Below, piece after piece: positions 30,528 to 43,600 of a stretch of DNA of 64,000 nucleotides. Below the pieces are notes generated by a model that saw nothing but the letters and a program-made list of their open reading frames with translations, ran no database searches and was not told where the DNA came from. Numbering within the stretch: position 1 is the stretch's first letter; the number at the start of each line of letters is the position of its first letter. The position numbers were made by a program, and so were the translations under genes. This DNA comes from Aurelia coerulea (taxonomy: Eukaryota > Cnidaria > Scyphozoa > Semaeostomeae > Ulmaridae), in assembly GCA_039566865.1 (NCBI GenBank), contig CM076959.1:13375501-13439500 (forward strand), in the 5' to 3' direction.

Positions 30528-32990
30528 GAATTTGAAACGCATAGCAAACCTTCTTTATGCGCATCTAGTTTGCTCACGCCAGACATAACATATGTTCAAA
30601 GGCTATGATGAAGAATTTATCTCTGCAATCTCAAAATCTTCTAAGTGCAATTCAGCAATAAGAAATGAAACACATAGCAAGCCTTCTTTATGCGCATCTA
30701 GTTTGCTCACGCCAGACATAACATATGTTCAAAGGCTATGATGAAGAATTTATCTCTGCAATCTCAAAATCTTCTAATTGCAATTCAGCAATAAGAAATG
30801 AAACACATAGCAAGCCTTCTTTATGCGCATCTAGTTTGCTCACGCCATACATAACATATGTTCAAAGGCTATGATGAAGAATCTATTTCTGCAATCTCAA
30901 AATCCTCTAAGTGCAATTCAGCAATAAGAATATGAAACGCATAGCAAGCCTTCTTTATGCGCATCTAGTTTGCTCACGCCAGACATAACATATGTTCAAT
31001 GGCCGCTATGATGAAGAATCTATTTTTGGAATCTCAAAATCCTCTAAGTGCAATTCAGCAATAAGAATATGAAACGCATAGCAAGCCTTCTTTATGCGCA
31101 TCTAGTTTGCTCACGCCAGACATAACATATGTTCAATGGCCGCTATGATGTAGAATCTATTTCTGGAATCTCAAAATCCTCTAAGTGCAATTCAGCAATA
31201 AGAATATGAAACGCATAGCAAGCCTTCTTTATGCACGCCAGACATAACATATGTTCAATGGCCGCTATGATGTAGAATCTATTTCTGCAATCTCAAAATC
31301 CTCTAAGTGCAATTCAGCAATAAGAATATGAAACGCATAGCAAACCTTCTTTATGCGCATCTAGTTTGCTCACTCCAGACATAAGATATGTTCAAAAACT
31401 ATGATGAAGAATCTATTTCTGCAATCTCAAAATCCTCTAAGTGCAATTCAGCAATAAGAATATGAAACGCATAACATAACATAAGTTCAAAGGCTATGAT
31501 GAAGAATCTATTTCTGCAATCTCAAAATCCTCTAAGTGCAATTCAGCAATAAGAATATGAAACGCATAGCAAGCCTTCTTTATGCGCATCTAGTTTGCTC
31601 ACGCCAGACATAACATATGTTCAATGGCCGCTATGATGTAGAATCTATTTCTGGAATCTCAAAATCCTCTAAGTGCAATTCAGCAATAAGAATATGAAAC
31701 GCATAGCAAACCTTCTTTATGCGCATCTAGTTTGCTTACTTCAAACATTACATATGTTCAAAGGCTATGATGAAGAATCTATTTCTGCAATCTCAAAATC
31801 CTCTAAGTGCAATTCAGCAATAAGAATATGAAACGCATAGCAAGCCTTCTTTATGCGCATCTAGTTTGCTCACGCCAGACATAACATATGTTCAATGGCC
31901 GCTATGATGAAGAATCTATTTTTGAATCTCAAAATCCTCTAAGTGCAATTCAGCAATAAGAATATGAAACGCATAGCAAGCCTTCTTTATGCTCATCTAG
32001 TTTGCTCACGCCAGACATAACATATGTTCAAAAACTATGATGAAGAATCTATTTCTGCAATCTCAAAATCCTCTAAGTGCAATTCAGCAATAAGAATATG
32101 AAACGCATAACATAACATAAGTTCAAAGGCTATGATGAAGAATCTATTTCTGGAATCTCAAAATCCTCTAAGTGCAATTCAGCAATAAGAATATGAAACG
32201 CACAGCAAACCTTCTTTATGCGCATCTAGTTTGCTCACGCCAGACATAACATATGTTCAAAGGCTATATGATGAAGAATCTATTTCTGGAATCTCAAAAT
32301 CCTCTAAGTGCAATTCAGCAATAAGAATATGAAACGCATAGCAAGCCTTCTTTATGCTCATCTAGTTTGCTCACGCCATACATAACATATGTTCAAAGGC
32401 TATGATGAAGAATCTATTTCTGGAATCTCAAAATCCTCTAAGTGCAATTCAGCAATAAGAAATGAAACGCATAGCAAGCCTTCTTTATGCTCATCTAGTT
32501 TGCTCACTTCAAACATTACATTTGTTCAAAGGCTATGATGAAGAATCTATTTCTGGAATCTCAAAATCCTCTAAGTGCAATTCAGCAATAAGAATATGAA
32601 ACGCATAGCAAACCTTCTTTATGCGCATCTAGTTTGCTTACTTCAAACATTACATATGTTCAAAGGCTATGATGAAGAATCTATTTCTGGAATCTCAAAA
32701 TCTTCTAAGTGCAATTCAGCAATAAGAATATGAAACGCATAGCAAACCTTCTTTATGCGCATCTAGTTTGCTTACTTCAAACATTACATATGTTCAAAGG
32801 CTATGATGAAGAATCTATTTCTGCAATCTCAAAATCCTCTAAGTGCAATTCAGCAATAAGAATATGAAACGCATAGCAAACCTTCTTCAGGCGTATCTAG
32901 TGTACTAACCCCAGGTTTAACATACGTTCAAAAATTATGATGTAGAATCTATTTCTGCAATCTCAAAATTCCCTCAGTGCAATTGCATAA
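30528..32990. repeat. 133-bp satellite array upstream of the T1 exon
   Basis: About 18 copies of a ~133-136 bp unit; landmarks are CTCAAAATCCTCTAAGTGC, AATTCAGCAATAAGAAT and GCGCATCTAGTTTGCTCAC. Two copies (around 31466 and 32100) share the same 40-bp-class deletion and sit ~636 bp apart, pointing to a higher-order block duplication. The last units decay towards 33000. It starts about 300 bp upstream of the T1 exon acceptor. Confidence 0.92.
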
Positions 32991-33080
32991 ACAGCAAACC
33001 CTAGCCGTATCTGGTGTGCTCACTTCATTTGTTGGAACATAGGCTTGAACTAGTTCCCTCAATTAAGGAAGTTTGGTATA

Positions 33081-33861
33081 CCGGGTATCCCAAAAAAGTA
33101 TATACAGATTTGGTTGACTTCAGCGATGTGAATTTAGCTTTAATCAGTGGCTAATCACTTTCAAAATGTTCCTCGATAGTTAAACTGAAGATAGATACCT
33201 CAATTGTTGGTATTGGTGCTTTGAGAGCAGAAATATCAATCTTGAAAGCTCCAATTTGCGTCCATTAGCAAACCAGAGCTTTTGCCTCTTGGCCTAAACA
33301 AATTTTTGAAGCACATCGAAATTAAGAACTGAAATTAATGAAAAAATTAAGAAACTTCCCAGTGGGTGACTAGGGGATGACTTCTAGAAAATAGAATAAC
33401 ACAAGATCTAATATCGTTCAAATTTGATCAAGGCTATTGTTGATTTATACGCTGTGCCTTAAAGCGAATCGACACAGTTAAAGGCTGGCCCGGGCCAGGT
33501 CAAAAATATTATCTATTGTACTCAACCACTTTGACGCATCCGGTTTCATTGTTTAGGTAAAGAAACAATGGGTTTGTGGGCGTTTCTTTAGCCTATTTAT
33601 AGCGGCTACGAGATATAGCTATGTCTATTCCCTTTAAGAAATTGCTTAGGCCAAAAGGTTAAAGCTCTCGTTTGCAGGAAGAGGCAAATTTGAGCTTTCA
33701 AGATTAATATTTCTGCTCTCAAAGAACCAATATCAACAAACGAGGTATCTATGTTCAAGTCAACTATCGAGGAACATTTTGAGAGTTATCAAACATTGAC
33801 TGAAGCTAAATTCACAGCGTTAGAGTCAACCAAATCCGCATACTTTTATGGGGACACCCGG
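33081..33861. mobile_element. mariner-type MITE, ends CCGGGTRTCCC
   Basis: TA, then CCGGGTATCCCAAAAAAGT at the left; the complement (GGGGACACCCGG, then TA) at the right. Arms match for ~150 bp or more. The TTAA-AGGGAAT MITE (33459-33637) sits in the loop. Confidence 0.8.
33459..33637. mobile_element. short MITE, TTAA-AGGGAAT family, copy 2
   Basis: Inverted relative to 13822-14004, about the same length, with CTGGCCCGGGCCAG and AACAATGGGTTTGTGGGCG inside. Confidence 0.75.
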
Positions 33862-34629
33862 TAGAATTATCCAGTAAAAACCAATTCTGTTATCTGAAAA
33901 TCCCTTCAGATTTGCCAATACAAGTTTCTCTTTATAAGAAACTGGTATGTAAGAAACTAGACTTAAGATGGCTACAATTTTAAGAGACTCTGGCGGAGAA
34001 GAAGTAAGAAACTTTAAAAACTTAATTTCAATGACAAATATGTCGTTGATCCCCTATTCTTGAGTAATATCAACTAGCTTGTTATGTTATGAACGTAGCA
34101 GAGCACTGTTTATTCCAATCTGATGTGCTAAATGTCAGGAAGCATACATTCAGCAGTGTTAGAGATAACATGATAATTGTAAAACAAATGATTACATAAC
34201 TAATTGAAGATCATATGATCTCAATCAACTTTGGGAGAGTCTAGATTGTAAAAAAATACTTTCTTTATTAGATTGAGTGCAATTGGAACGAAATTTTGGC
34301 CAGGAAAATATGAAATTTTGCGAAACAACCATTATATAATTGATTAAAAACTAAGTAACATAATTTTCAGCTGTGCAAGGGTTTAGATTGTCAAAAATCA
34401 TGTCTCTATTAGATCGGGAGGAAGTGCAGCGAAATTTCATCCCGTGGAAATTGAAGCTCTACGAAGCAAACATTTCATGAATAATTGAAAATAATACAAT
34501 CTGAGTAACGTTTGCAAGAATTTCGATTGATAAAAACATTTTCTCTATTAAATCGGATGGAAATGAACGGAAATTTGAACCCACAGCACATGAAGCTTTA
34601 CGAAGCAAACATTTCATGAATGATTGAAA

Positions 34630-35275
34630 ATAATATTATTCGACGTCCTCCTAAACCAGTGTACGGTATTCATGATCCAAAAGGTCTAGCTATTCTCACT
34701 CAGTTACGGATAGGACTCAGCAAACTAGATTTTCATAAATTTAGACATAACTTCAGAGATACAGTCATCCCTTTGTGTCTCGCAAATGATGGGGTAGAGG
34801 ACACGGAACATTTCCTGCTGCTTTGTCATTCTTATAATGGGCCTAGATCTGATCTTCTCAAGTGTAAATGCAATATTGCTACCTCATGGTTTTTCCTCTC
34901 TTTCAAATAAAGTTTTACTCAAATTCATTCTGTATGGAGACAAAAGGCTAACAATGGACAACAATAAAAGGCTACTCGAGGCAACCCTCAAATTCATTCA
35001 TGCTACAGAACGCTTTTAAATGTTCCATTGCTGCAAACTCCCATAAATAAGCACCTACTTTTTTCAGTTTCATTGTGTATTCGTAGCTAAATAGTTATTT
35101 TAGTGTAGTTAATTTCCCTTGTATTGTTGTTTAACGTTGTGCATCTTTATGTATTGGCCATGGGGTAGTCATTGTCTTTTGCTCCTCATGGTATCGTCCC
35201 CGTATTGTTGTATAGTAATTAAAAAAGTATGGTAGAATTTATTGTACTATTTTATATGAATAAAAAAAGATTCTG
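34630..35275 (+). pseudogene. LINE C-terminal and 3' UTR relic (family 2)
   Basis: The frame at 34620-34910 reads LRIGLSKLDFHKFRHNFRD and EDTEHFLLLCHSYNGPR, the same C-terminal Cys/His block as at 20265, then shifts frame. The 3' UTR with GGCCATGGGGTAGTC and an A-rich end near 35275 is shared with 59160-59412. Confidence 0.75.
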
Positions 35276-35992
35276 GTGCCAAAAATTAATCTAAATCTTA
35301 GGAACAGGGTTATCTAACCAGGAGCCTGTACATTTTATCGTACCTTTTTTATATTTAATCAAAAGTCTAACAATTTTTCTGGGACACCTTGTACTTCAGT
35401 CTTCTGCTAGCAAGCAAAGTTGAATTCGTTGAAATCCAACTAGTTGCCTAGGTACTACGATCTTTCAATCGCCTGAACATTTTTGGCGCACCTCGTCGAA
35501 TAGAACTGTATTAAAAACGGCAGAATGTGCCGTGTCTAAAAATTTGACTTAAACATCGCTTTTTTGCCGTGTCGGATTGAAATTAAAATGATTAAAATGG
35601 GAATTTTTCAAAATGCACAAGCGCAGTGGCTGATCACACGTAGAAACCACGGACCATGGCCTATAACTCATTAATTAAACGCGGCAGAAGATACGACAGA
35701 GCTGGTGAACTCCTGCCGTTTTATCTATTTAAAACGGTAGGAGATTTAAACATCGTTTTCATGTTTAAACTGAGATAGCCAATACTTTTTGCTTTCTTGC
35801 AGAAAAATCAGTTTCATTATTCATTCATGCGTTAGTCGCGTGACCTGTGAACAAGCACAATACAGAAGCAACTTTAGCAACAAGGAGTTATATCTTATGC
35901 TGCGTGCAAATCATCTTTGTATGGTGATATTATTGCATTTATCAGATCACGAGTGTAATATAATGATCACGTGATGGGACTACCGGGTGCGC

Positions 35993-36866
35993 CAAAATAA
36001 ACTATGCACGTTTGGCAGGCCACGATAAATCGTAAACAGGACCGATTTTGAAGATTTATGACTTAATAGTTAGCAGAAAGCCTGAATTAGATTCTAGGAA
36101 TTTTTGCAAATTTTTCTGTTTTCAGTTTTTAGAGCTACAAGCGAGTTTCTTAAAATTTTCGTTTTCGAAAACACTGAAAACGATAAAAAAACATCGATCA
36201 AGCTTTCTAAAGAATCGATATGAATGAACAAAGAGAAAAATTTTTCGTGGTGATTTGGGATTTAGAAATCGACTAATTGTAAGCTGCTTTATGAGAGTTC
36301 GTACTATATTGGGAGAAATGTAATAATATTTTAAGGATATAAAGGAATGTCTTTTCTTTTGTAATGTTATTGAATTTATGCTTTGGTGCAGGTTGTGTTC
36401 CTGTGTCAAGGGGGTTAAAAAGACAAGCGAGGAAGCGTCATGAGGCCAGCAAGCATGGAGTCTTGTTACATTTTTGATTTTGTAACTGCTTTTGGGGCGG
36501 TACTTATTGTAACTACAACAGAATTTCGCAACAGGCCAATCGCTGAAATAACGCTCGTGCAGAAGTTTACAATAATTAATTTCCAAATCTCCAAATCACG
36601 CTGAAAATTTTTTCCCTTTGTCCATTCATGTTGATTCTTTAGAAAATTTGATCAACGTTTTTTGATGGCTTTCAGTGTTTTCGAAAACGAAAATTTTAAG
36701 AAACTCGCTTGTAGCTCTAAAAAGTGAAAACGGAAAAATTTGTAAAAAATCCTAGAATCCAATTCAGGCTTTCTGCTATAGATTAAGTCATAAATCTTCA
36801 AAATCGGTCCAGGGTACGATTTATTGTGGCCTGCCAAAAATGCATAGTTTATTTTGGCGCATCCGG
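35993..36866. mobile_element. mariner-type foldback MITE, ends CCGGRTGCGCC
   Basis: Arms of ~260 bp (35993-36250 and 36600-36866) start CCGGGTGCGCCAAAATAAAC and are bounded by TA on both sides. The 350-bp centre has no recognised gene. The flanks on both sides match parts of the 186-bp satellite unit that follows. Confidence 0.82.
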
Positions 36867-36868
36867 TA

Positions 36869-38020
36869 TGGAAGACTGATCTAATGTAGTGATCACGTGA
36901 TATGACTTTTTGCACGTGATATGATACCTAACAGTGTGGAAATGTGGGAAATGGGTATCAGATAATATACATGAGCATGGAAACGTGATGTGACTAATGA
37001 TCTAAGCATGCCTCAAACCTGTGGTCACTGAGATACCATATCGATTTTAAAAGAAGGAAGACTGATCTAATGTAGTGATCACGTGATATGACTTTTTGCA
37101 CGTGATATGATACCTAACAGTGTGGAGATGTGGGAAATTGGTATCAGATAATATACATGAGCATGGAAACGTGATGTGACTAATGATCTAAGCATGCCTT
37201 AAACCTGTGGTCACTGAGATACCATATCGATTTTAAAAGAAGGAAGACTGATCTAATGTAGTGATCACGTGATATGACTTTTTGCACGTGATATGATACC
37301 TAACAGTGTGGAAATGTGGGAAATTGGTATCAGATAATATACATGAGCATGGAAACGTGATGTGACTAATGATCTAAGCATGCCTTAAACCTGCGGTTAC
37401 TGAGATACCATATCGATTTTAAAAGAAGGAAGACTGATCTAATGTAGTGATCACGTGATATGACTTTTTGCACGTGATATGATACCTAACAGTGTGGAAA
37501 TGTGGGAAATTGGAATCAGATAATATACATGAGCATGGAAACGTGATGTGACTAATGATCTAAGCATGCCTTAAACCTGTGGTCACTGAGATACCATATC
37601 GATTTTAAAAGAAGGAAGACTGATCTAATGTAGTGATCACGTGATATGACTTTTTTGCACGTGATATGATACCTAACAGTGTGGAAATGCGGGGTATTGG
37701 TATCAGATTATATACATGAGCACGGAAACGTGATGTGACTAATGATCTAAGCATGCCTTAAACCTGTGGTCACTGAGATACCATATCGATTTTAAAAGAA
37801 GGAAGATTGATCTAATGTAGTGATCACGTGATAGGACTTTTTGCACGTGATATGATACCTAACAGTGTGGAAATGCGGGGTATTGGTATCAGATTATATA
37901 CATGAGCACGGAAACGTGATGTGACTAATGATCTAAGCATGCCTTAAACCTGTGGTCACTGAGATACCATATCGATTTTAAAAGAAGGAAGACTGATCTA
38001 ATATAGTGATCACGTGGTGC
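36869..38020. repeat. 186-bp satellite array rich in CACGTG palindromes
   Basis: Six units plus a partial one, starts at 36871, 37057, 37243, 37429, 37615, 37802 and 37989 (periods 186 or 187). Each unit has GTGATCACGTGAT, TTTGCACGTGATATGATACC and AAACGTGATGTGAC. Units are over 95% alike by eye. Confidence 0.93.
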
Positions 38021-38034
38021 GATTGATAAATCAA

Positions 38035-38095
38035 TGAAACTGAAACTGAAATTAAAATTGAAATTGAAATTGAAATTGAAATTGAAACCAACTAT
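38035..38095. repeat. (GAAATT)n microsatellite
   Basis: GAAACTGAAACTGAAATT followed by about five ATTGAA steps, directly after the 186-bp satellite. Confidence 0.85.
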
Positions 38096-38259
38096 GAACA
38101 CATGATACCAGTGGTCATAGATTTTTAACAGAAACAATCTGCTGAAAGCAAACGTTGCAAGTTTTAGTTTGATGACATCAGCGTTCATAGCTTGACTCGA
38201 TGTTGTCGCATGATATATAATATCTTAAAATAAGCTTTCTGCGATTCTGCGAACGCAAA

Positions 38260-38345
38260 TCTGATTTCGATTTCATATATTTAGGGAGGGTAGCCCTTCA
38301 GCAAGTGCTGATTTTCAAGGGGTCCTCCATCTACTATACAATACA
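38260..38345 (-). repeat. LINE 3' hairpin fragment (family 1-like)
   Basis: On the minus strand GGAGGACCCCTTGAAAATCA and, after a spacer, GGGCTACCCTCCC. This matches the layout of the LINE 3' ends at 10336 and 39680. No coding part is recognisable beside it. Confidence 0.5.
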
Positions 38346-39664
38346 AATAATAGTAATATAATGCAAAGAAAACGGAAAAACATAATTACAGTGCGTCAAA
38401 AGTCTAATTAATCTATTGGAATTCGTGTTCTTTTTAAAGCCCATACTTCAACCCCAATTTTGAGCCCCTAAATGGAAAAATATTCGTATGTCGATGTGAT
38501 ATACTCCATAATCAATATTGTATATTTTGCATATTCCATAATATTTTCGCATTTGTACTTCGTATTTTCGTGTTTAATGTATCTTTTGGTGGTCATGAAT
38601 GTGGGTAATGCCATACTTCCTACAGAATTTCGATATACCAATTAGTTCCCGAATGATTCATAAGCATTTGATGGAGAATATTTCTGAAAACTGGCTTTTC
38701 GTGCTCATTAAAGCGGAAAGCATTGTCCCCTTTAGACATCAAATTGGTTGTCCAGGTTTTTGAACAAATTATACCATGGAGCATTGCGGACACCTTTATT
38801 TTTAACGAAATTCCTTCATACAATTTGTCTTGTTTCTCTGTATCTGTATATTATATTAATTTTTCTGTATCAATGTAATATTCCTAATTTTTTTAAATTT
38901 AGTTATTCGTTAATATAGTAGATCATAAATTGTGTGTTGTGGAATTTAAAACATATGAAACTGAAACTGAAATTTCATTTTTGATTTCACAAAATCTGCC
39001 CTTCCTAGTTGCATAACGAAACAAGGGGCTAGTTGTAGGTCTTGGCTGTCACGAGGCTCGTGAACTGTAAGCAGAAGTTATCAATCTTAAAAAAAATGTT
39101 ACTTAAAAACAGTAGCTCTCCATGATAACAAACCGCTGAAAATCAATTTCGCAAACCTTAACTTGGCAAAATGACTGCATTTATAAAACAGAAAGGACGA
39201 TGTTATTGTTCTGCTAATTCGACAAAAGAGCATATGGCGCAGTTGTGCAAGAAATGAAAAAAGAATTGCTTTTGATCTAAAACTTATCTATTGTTATGCT
39301 AATTCAACGAAAGAGCATATGGCGCAGTTGAGCAAGAAAAGAGAAAATGGCCTTTGCTCTTTTCTATTCATGATTCGATAGCAAAATTTCGTCGTGCTAA
39401 ATTACTTTTGTGATAAATCGTTGGTAAACTTGATCAAGAATTTTCAGCCTGTTTGGGATAACTTCGAAATTAAACATACTTTCACAAAAATTCTTGTAAC
39501 TTGGAAGCGATGTGACAGATTTTGACAAACTGAAATGTCATTGCAAAACAAGATTTAGATGAATCAAAAATGCTGCCACATTTGAAAGCCTATACTTTTT
39601 AAACTACTTATCTGATTGCTGTAAACTAATCATATTTGTGTAGCTAACATGTCAACTTGGTTTG
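38346..39664. other. no gene seen
   Basis: AT-rich. A short direct repeat, AAAGAGCATATGGCGCAGTTG, occurs at about 39225 and 39310. Confidence 0.55.
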
Positions 39665-40035
39665 ATTTTATTTCATTTTGAATTCTTTAGGCACGGTGGC
39701 CACGTCAGTAAAAGAACTGATTTACAGTTGGCCGTGCAAATACATAAAACAACTAGATCTAAAAGTAAAGCATACAAAATTAAATAAGCTTGTTTACAAA
39801 ACAATCTAATAAGCAAATTGAAATAATGCTAACTATAGCATGAAAGAGAGAATCAGCGTTCGCTGTTGGCATTGCTGATACGTTTTTTTTGAATATATCA
39901 TAAGTTTTGGATGAATTGACTTCAACAGAAAGATCATTCAACAATTTAGCACCCTTATTTGAGAAGCACTTCTGCGCGAAAGCCGATTTGCAACGAGGAG
40001 CGACCAAATCAGTTTTTCGATTTCGATACAAAAAT
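39665..40035 (-). pseudogene. LINE 3' end (CR1/Jockey-like, family 1)
   Basis: The minus strand reads a LINE C-terminus (KSAFAQKCFSNKGAKLLNDL) followed by a 3' UTR with paired GCACGGCC and CCGTGC blocks, the same arrangement as the 3' end of the element at 9160-10425. Confidence 0.7.
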
Positions 40036-40639
40036 TTAGTTTCTCAAAATTTGTCTTATTGGTTCTTAAGTTACAGGAGACTTTATAAGATTTTTCATCC
40101 CTTCAAAACAGGCCTAAAGACATAGAAAATTGTTTTATCTAACTTAATGATGATAGAAAGTATCCTAAAAAAATGCTCAAGGACAGTGCTTGGTGTATAA
40201 AAGTACACGTTTTCTAATAAGAAACCTGGATGAGCACTTAGTATTAAAAGTTTCTTAATTTCGCATAATTTCGGTGTTTTAGTAGTAAAAATGTCTTGAT
40301 TGGTTTCTTATTTGTATGGTTCGAAGTCGAGAAAGGGCTTCCATTTTGCATTGATATTGTCACCACGGATAAGCCATGCACATTAAGGCAAAAATTTACC
40401 AATTTTTGCAGTCAAAACTTGATATTTACAAACGCAATGCCGTGCAAACCGTAATCTACCGACTCTTATTCTAGAAATGAGAATTTTAGAGTTTCTTAAT
40501 TGTTTCTTGAACGTAGTACTAGATTTTCTTGAATCGTTTGTTATTGTAGTACTAGTTTCTTGTAAACCAATTCCTTTAAAAAAACGTGTATTCAGCAGCC
40601 TCTTTGTGTACCAGTAGGTATTGAGCTACAGAAAGATTG

Positions 40640-43600
40640 ATAGAGGTTCCATTTGGATAGCGTTACAGTGGGGGTGGCTCAGTGGTAGCAATTTGAAGGT
40701 TGTCTATACTCTCAACTACAGTTGGCTAAAGATCTACTTATTGGCGTTTCGTTGGCTCTCTCCCGTTTCTCACGCACGTTCTGCGTTTGTCGCGGTGAAA
40801 AGCCTAAATCGATTCACTCTCCATAAAACCCTGATCAACGATATAAATTGAGCTAAAAATCAACTTGTTGACATTGTTTTGGCTTTCCCTTGCTTCTCGC
40901 GCACGTTCTGCGTTTCTCACAGTAAAAAGCGAAGAGCCTTAATAAATGTGGACTGTGAAAACCTAATCATGTATAATTGTTTATTGGCTTTGAATAAATA
41001 ACAAATAATTCAAAGTCATCTATAGTTAGCTATGAAGTGAACTTATTGACGTTAGTTATCTCTCGTTTCTCGCGCACGTTCTGCGTTTGTCGCGGTAAAA
41101 AGCCTAAATCGATTCACTCTCCATAAAACCTAATCATGTATAATTGTTTATTGGCTTTGAATAAATAACAAATAATTCAAAGTCATCTATAGTTAGCTAT
41201 GAAGTGAACTTATTGACGTTAGTTATCTCTCGTTTCTCGCGCACGTTCTGCGTTTGTCGCGGTAAAAAAAAGCCTAAATCGATTCACTCTCCATAAAACC
41301 TAATCATGTATAATTGTTTATTGGCTTTGAATAAATAACAAATAATTCAAAGTCATCTATAGTTAGCTATGAAGTGAACTTATTGACGTTAGTTATCTCT
41401 CGTTTCTCGCGCACGTTCTGCGTTTGTCGCGGTAAAAAGCCTAAATCGATTCACTCTCCATAAAACCTGATCATGTATAATTGTTCATTGGCTTTGAATA
41501 AATAACAAATAATTCAAAGTCATCTATAGTTAGCTATAAAGTGAACTTATTGACGTTAGTTATCTCTCGTTTCTCGCGCACGTTCTGCGTTTCTCGCAGT
41601 AAAAAGCAAAGAGCCTGAATCAATGTGGACTCTATGAAACTAATCATATATAAGCGTTTATTTGGCTTTGAGTCAATAACAAGTAACTCAACATTATAAC
41701 TAGTACCCAACTAGTAGCTAAAAGTCAAGTTATTGACTTTGTTTTGACTTTCCGACGTTTCTCGCGCACGTTCTGCGTTTCTCTCAGTAAAAAGCAAAGA
41801 GCCTGAATCAATGTGGACTCTATGAAAACTAATCATATATAAGCGTTTATTTGGCTTTGAGTCAATAACAAGTAACTCAACAATATAACTTGTAGCTAAA
41901 AATCAACTTGTTGACATTGTTTTGGCTTTCCCTTGCTTCTCGCGCACGTTCTGCGTTTCTCACAGTAAAAAGCGAAGAGCCTTAATAAATGTGGACTCTA
42001 TGAAAACTAATCATATATAAGCATTTATTTGGCTTTGAGTCAATAACAAGTAACTCAACGATATAACTTGTAGCTAAAAATCAACTTGTTGACATTGTTT
42101 TGGCTTTCCCTTGCTTCTCGCGCACGTTCTGCGTTTCTCTCAGTAAAAAGCGAAGAGCCTGAATCAATGTGGACTCTATGAAAACTAATCATATATAAGC
42201 ATTTATTTGGCCTTGAGTCAATAACAAGTAACTCAACGATATAACTTGTAGCTAGAAATCAACTTATTGACATTGTTTTGGCTTTCCCTTGCTTCTCGCG
42301 CACGTTCTGCGTTTCTCACAGTAAAAAGCGAAGAGCCTTAAAAAATGTGGACTCTATGAAAATTAATCATATATAAGCATTTATTTGGCTTTGAGTCAAT
42401 AACAAGTAACTCAACGATATAACTTGTTGCTAAAAATCAACTTATTGACATTGTTTTGGCTTTCCCTTGCTTCTCGCGCACGTTTTGCGTTTTTCGCAGT
42501 AAAAAGCGAAGACCCTTAATAAATGTGGACTCTATGAAAACTAATCATATATAAGCGTTATTTAGGCCTTGAGTCAATAACAAGTAACTCAACAATATAA
42601 CTTGTAGCTAAAAATCAACTTGTTGACATTGTTTTGGCTTTCCCTTGCTTCTCGCGCACGTTCTGCGTTTCTCGCAGTAAAAAGCGAAGAGCCTTAATAA
42701 ATGTGGACTCTATGAAAACTAATCATATATAAGCATTTATTTGGCTTTGAGTCAATAACAAGTAACTCAAATATAACTTGTAGCTAAAAATCAACTTGTT
42801 GACATTGTTTTGGCTTTCCCTAGCTTCTTGCGCACGTTCTGCGTTTCTCGCAGTAAAAAGCAAAAAGCCTTGATTAATGTGGAATCTATGAAACTAATCA
42901 TATATAAGCGTTTATTCAGGCTTTGAGTCAATAACAAGTAACTCAACATTATAACTAGTACCCAACTAATAGCTAAAAGTCAAGTTATTGACTTTGTTTG
43001 GGTTTCCCTCGTTTCTCGCGCACATTCTGCGTTTCTTGCAGTAAAAAGCGAAAAGCCTTGATTAATGTGGAATCTATGAAAATTAATCATATAAAAGCAT
43101 TTATTTGGTTTTGAGTCAATAACAAGTAACTCAACAATACAACTTGTAGCTAAAAATCAACTTATTGACATTGTTTTGGCTTTCCCTTGCTTCTCGCGCA
43201 CATTCTGCGTTTCTCGCAGTAAAAAGCAAAGAGCCTGAATCAATGTGGTATCAATGAGAACTAATCATATATAAGCGTTTGTTTAGGCTTTGAGTCAATA
43301 ACAAGTAACTCAACATTAGAACTAGTACCCAACTAGTAGCTAAGAGTCAAGTTATTGACTATGTTTGGCTTTCCCTCGTTTCTCGCGCACATTCTGCGTT
43401 TCTCGCAGTAAAAAGCAACAGCCCAAATCCATTTGGAATCTATGAAACCTGATCATATATAACCGTTTGTTTGGCTTTGAGGCAATAAAAACACTTCAAA
43501 GTTATCACTTGTTAGCTAAAACGCAACTTATTGACGCTATTTGGCTCTCTTTCATTTCTCATGCAAACTAAGCGTTTCTCGCAGTAAAAAGCCTTCGTCA

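Noticed and set aside
36122..36586. 154-codon frame on the minus strand
   Set aside because: Lies inside a mariner-type foldback, runs into its arm and has no recognisable domain or splice context.
30528..37990. CRISPR-like regular spacing
   Set aside because: Units are contiguous 133- or 186-bp tandem repeats without short repeats and unique spacers, in animal DNA.
40665..40690. tRNA gene start (GGGGGTGGCTCAGTGGTAGC)
   Set aside because: Only an A-box-like 5' half; no B box or 3' half follows before the satellite.
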